The notes below the pieces were generated by a model. It saw only the letters and a list, made by a program, of their open reading frames with translations. It was not told where the DNA came from and did not search any database. 45,137 nucleotides of DNA from Sphaerosporella brunnea (lineage: Eukaryota > Ascomycota > Pezizomycetes > Pezizales > Pyronemataceae), in NCBI GenBank assembly GCA_008704415.1, contig VXIS01000362.1:1-45137 (forward strand). Reading direction: 5' to 3'. Each line of letters opens with the position of its first letter. Positions within the stretch are counted from its first letter, which is position 1. Positions 45,030 to 45,137 of the stretch are shown here, piece after piece. The translations under genes were made by a program, and so were the position numbers.

Positions 45030-45137
45030 AAAATACTACCACGAAAACGAAGAAAAAAGAAACAAAAACGAACAACACAAAAAACAAAAAACAGAGAAAG
45101 AGAAACCGAATCAGATAAGGAAGACCCCAAACACAAG
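45030..45137 (+). other. A-rich 3' flank of the RING gene
   Basis: The 108 nt after the stop codon are strongly A-rich (AAAAACAAAAAACAG type) and presumably belong to the 3' untranslated region. The window ends here. Confidence 0.6.

Noticed and set aside
1..45137. CRISPR array, prophage or secondary-metabolite cluster
   Set aside because: No spaced direct repeats, phage genes, or backbone synthase genes are present. The single Zn2Cys6 regulator has no cluster around it.

Overview
This is nuclear DNA of a filamentous ascomycete fungus (Pezizomycotina type). The genes are broken by short introns: I place 28, of 40-106 nt, nearly all GT...AG, and many carry a CTRAY-type branch site. Gene content fits as well: a Zn2Cys6 regulator with a fungal trans-domain, Atg4, Ecm29, prefoldin 4, a yeast-type amino-acid permease, and an RRM+YTH protein of the filamentous-fungal kind. 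I cannot name the species. No viral, plasmid, bacterial or CRISPR features are evident, and I found no tRNA or rRNA gene by eye.

Layout. Positions 1-7172 form a gene desert rich in homopolymers and T/C tracts. 7173-9350 (+) encodes an RRM+YTH RNA-binding protein. Convergent to it, 10348-11570 (-) encodes the autophagy protease Atg4. 11571-17777 has no confident gene, but holds several interrupted reading frames that look like gene relics. 17778-20506 (-) is a seven-exon Zn2Cys6 transcription factor whose zinc cluster is completed only by a 10-nt micro-exon. 21469-27442 (-) is the proteasome adaptor ECM29 (nine exons, one with a GC donor). Divergent from it, 27817-28120 (+) is a two-exon gene for an 80-residue protein I do not recognise. 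28406-30357 (-) is an amino-acid permease. 30358-37683 is a second desert.

The right part is denser. 37684-38835 (+) is an extended-SDR epimerase-like enzyme. Convergent to it, 39054-39935 (-) encodes a membrane-anchored coiled-coil protein whose winged-helix tail resembles DDRGK1/UFBP1 of the UFMylation pathway. Divergent from that, 40284-40834 (+) is prefoldin subunit 4. After a repeat-rich gap, 43594-45029 (+) encodes a RING-finger protein with a second cysteine cluster and an acidic tail.

The genes do not form one pathway or a biosynthetic cluster. Several act in protein quality control (Atg4, Ecm29, prefoldin 4, probable RING E3, DDRGK-like protein), which I treat as ordinary synteny of housekeeping genes. 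The points most worth checking are the micro-exon, the DDRGK-like protein in an ascomycete, long poly-C/G runs often lying 5' of genes on the sense strand, and the relic frames at 12.6-16.3 kb. All exon joins were made by hand from splice signals, reading frame and family similarity, with no transcript data.
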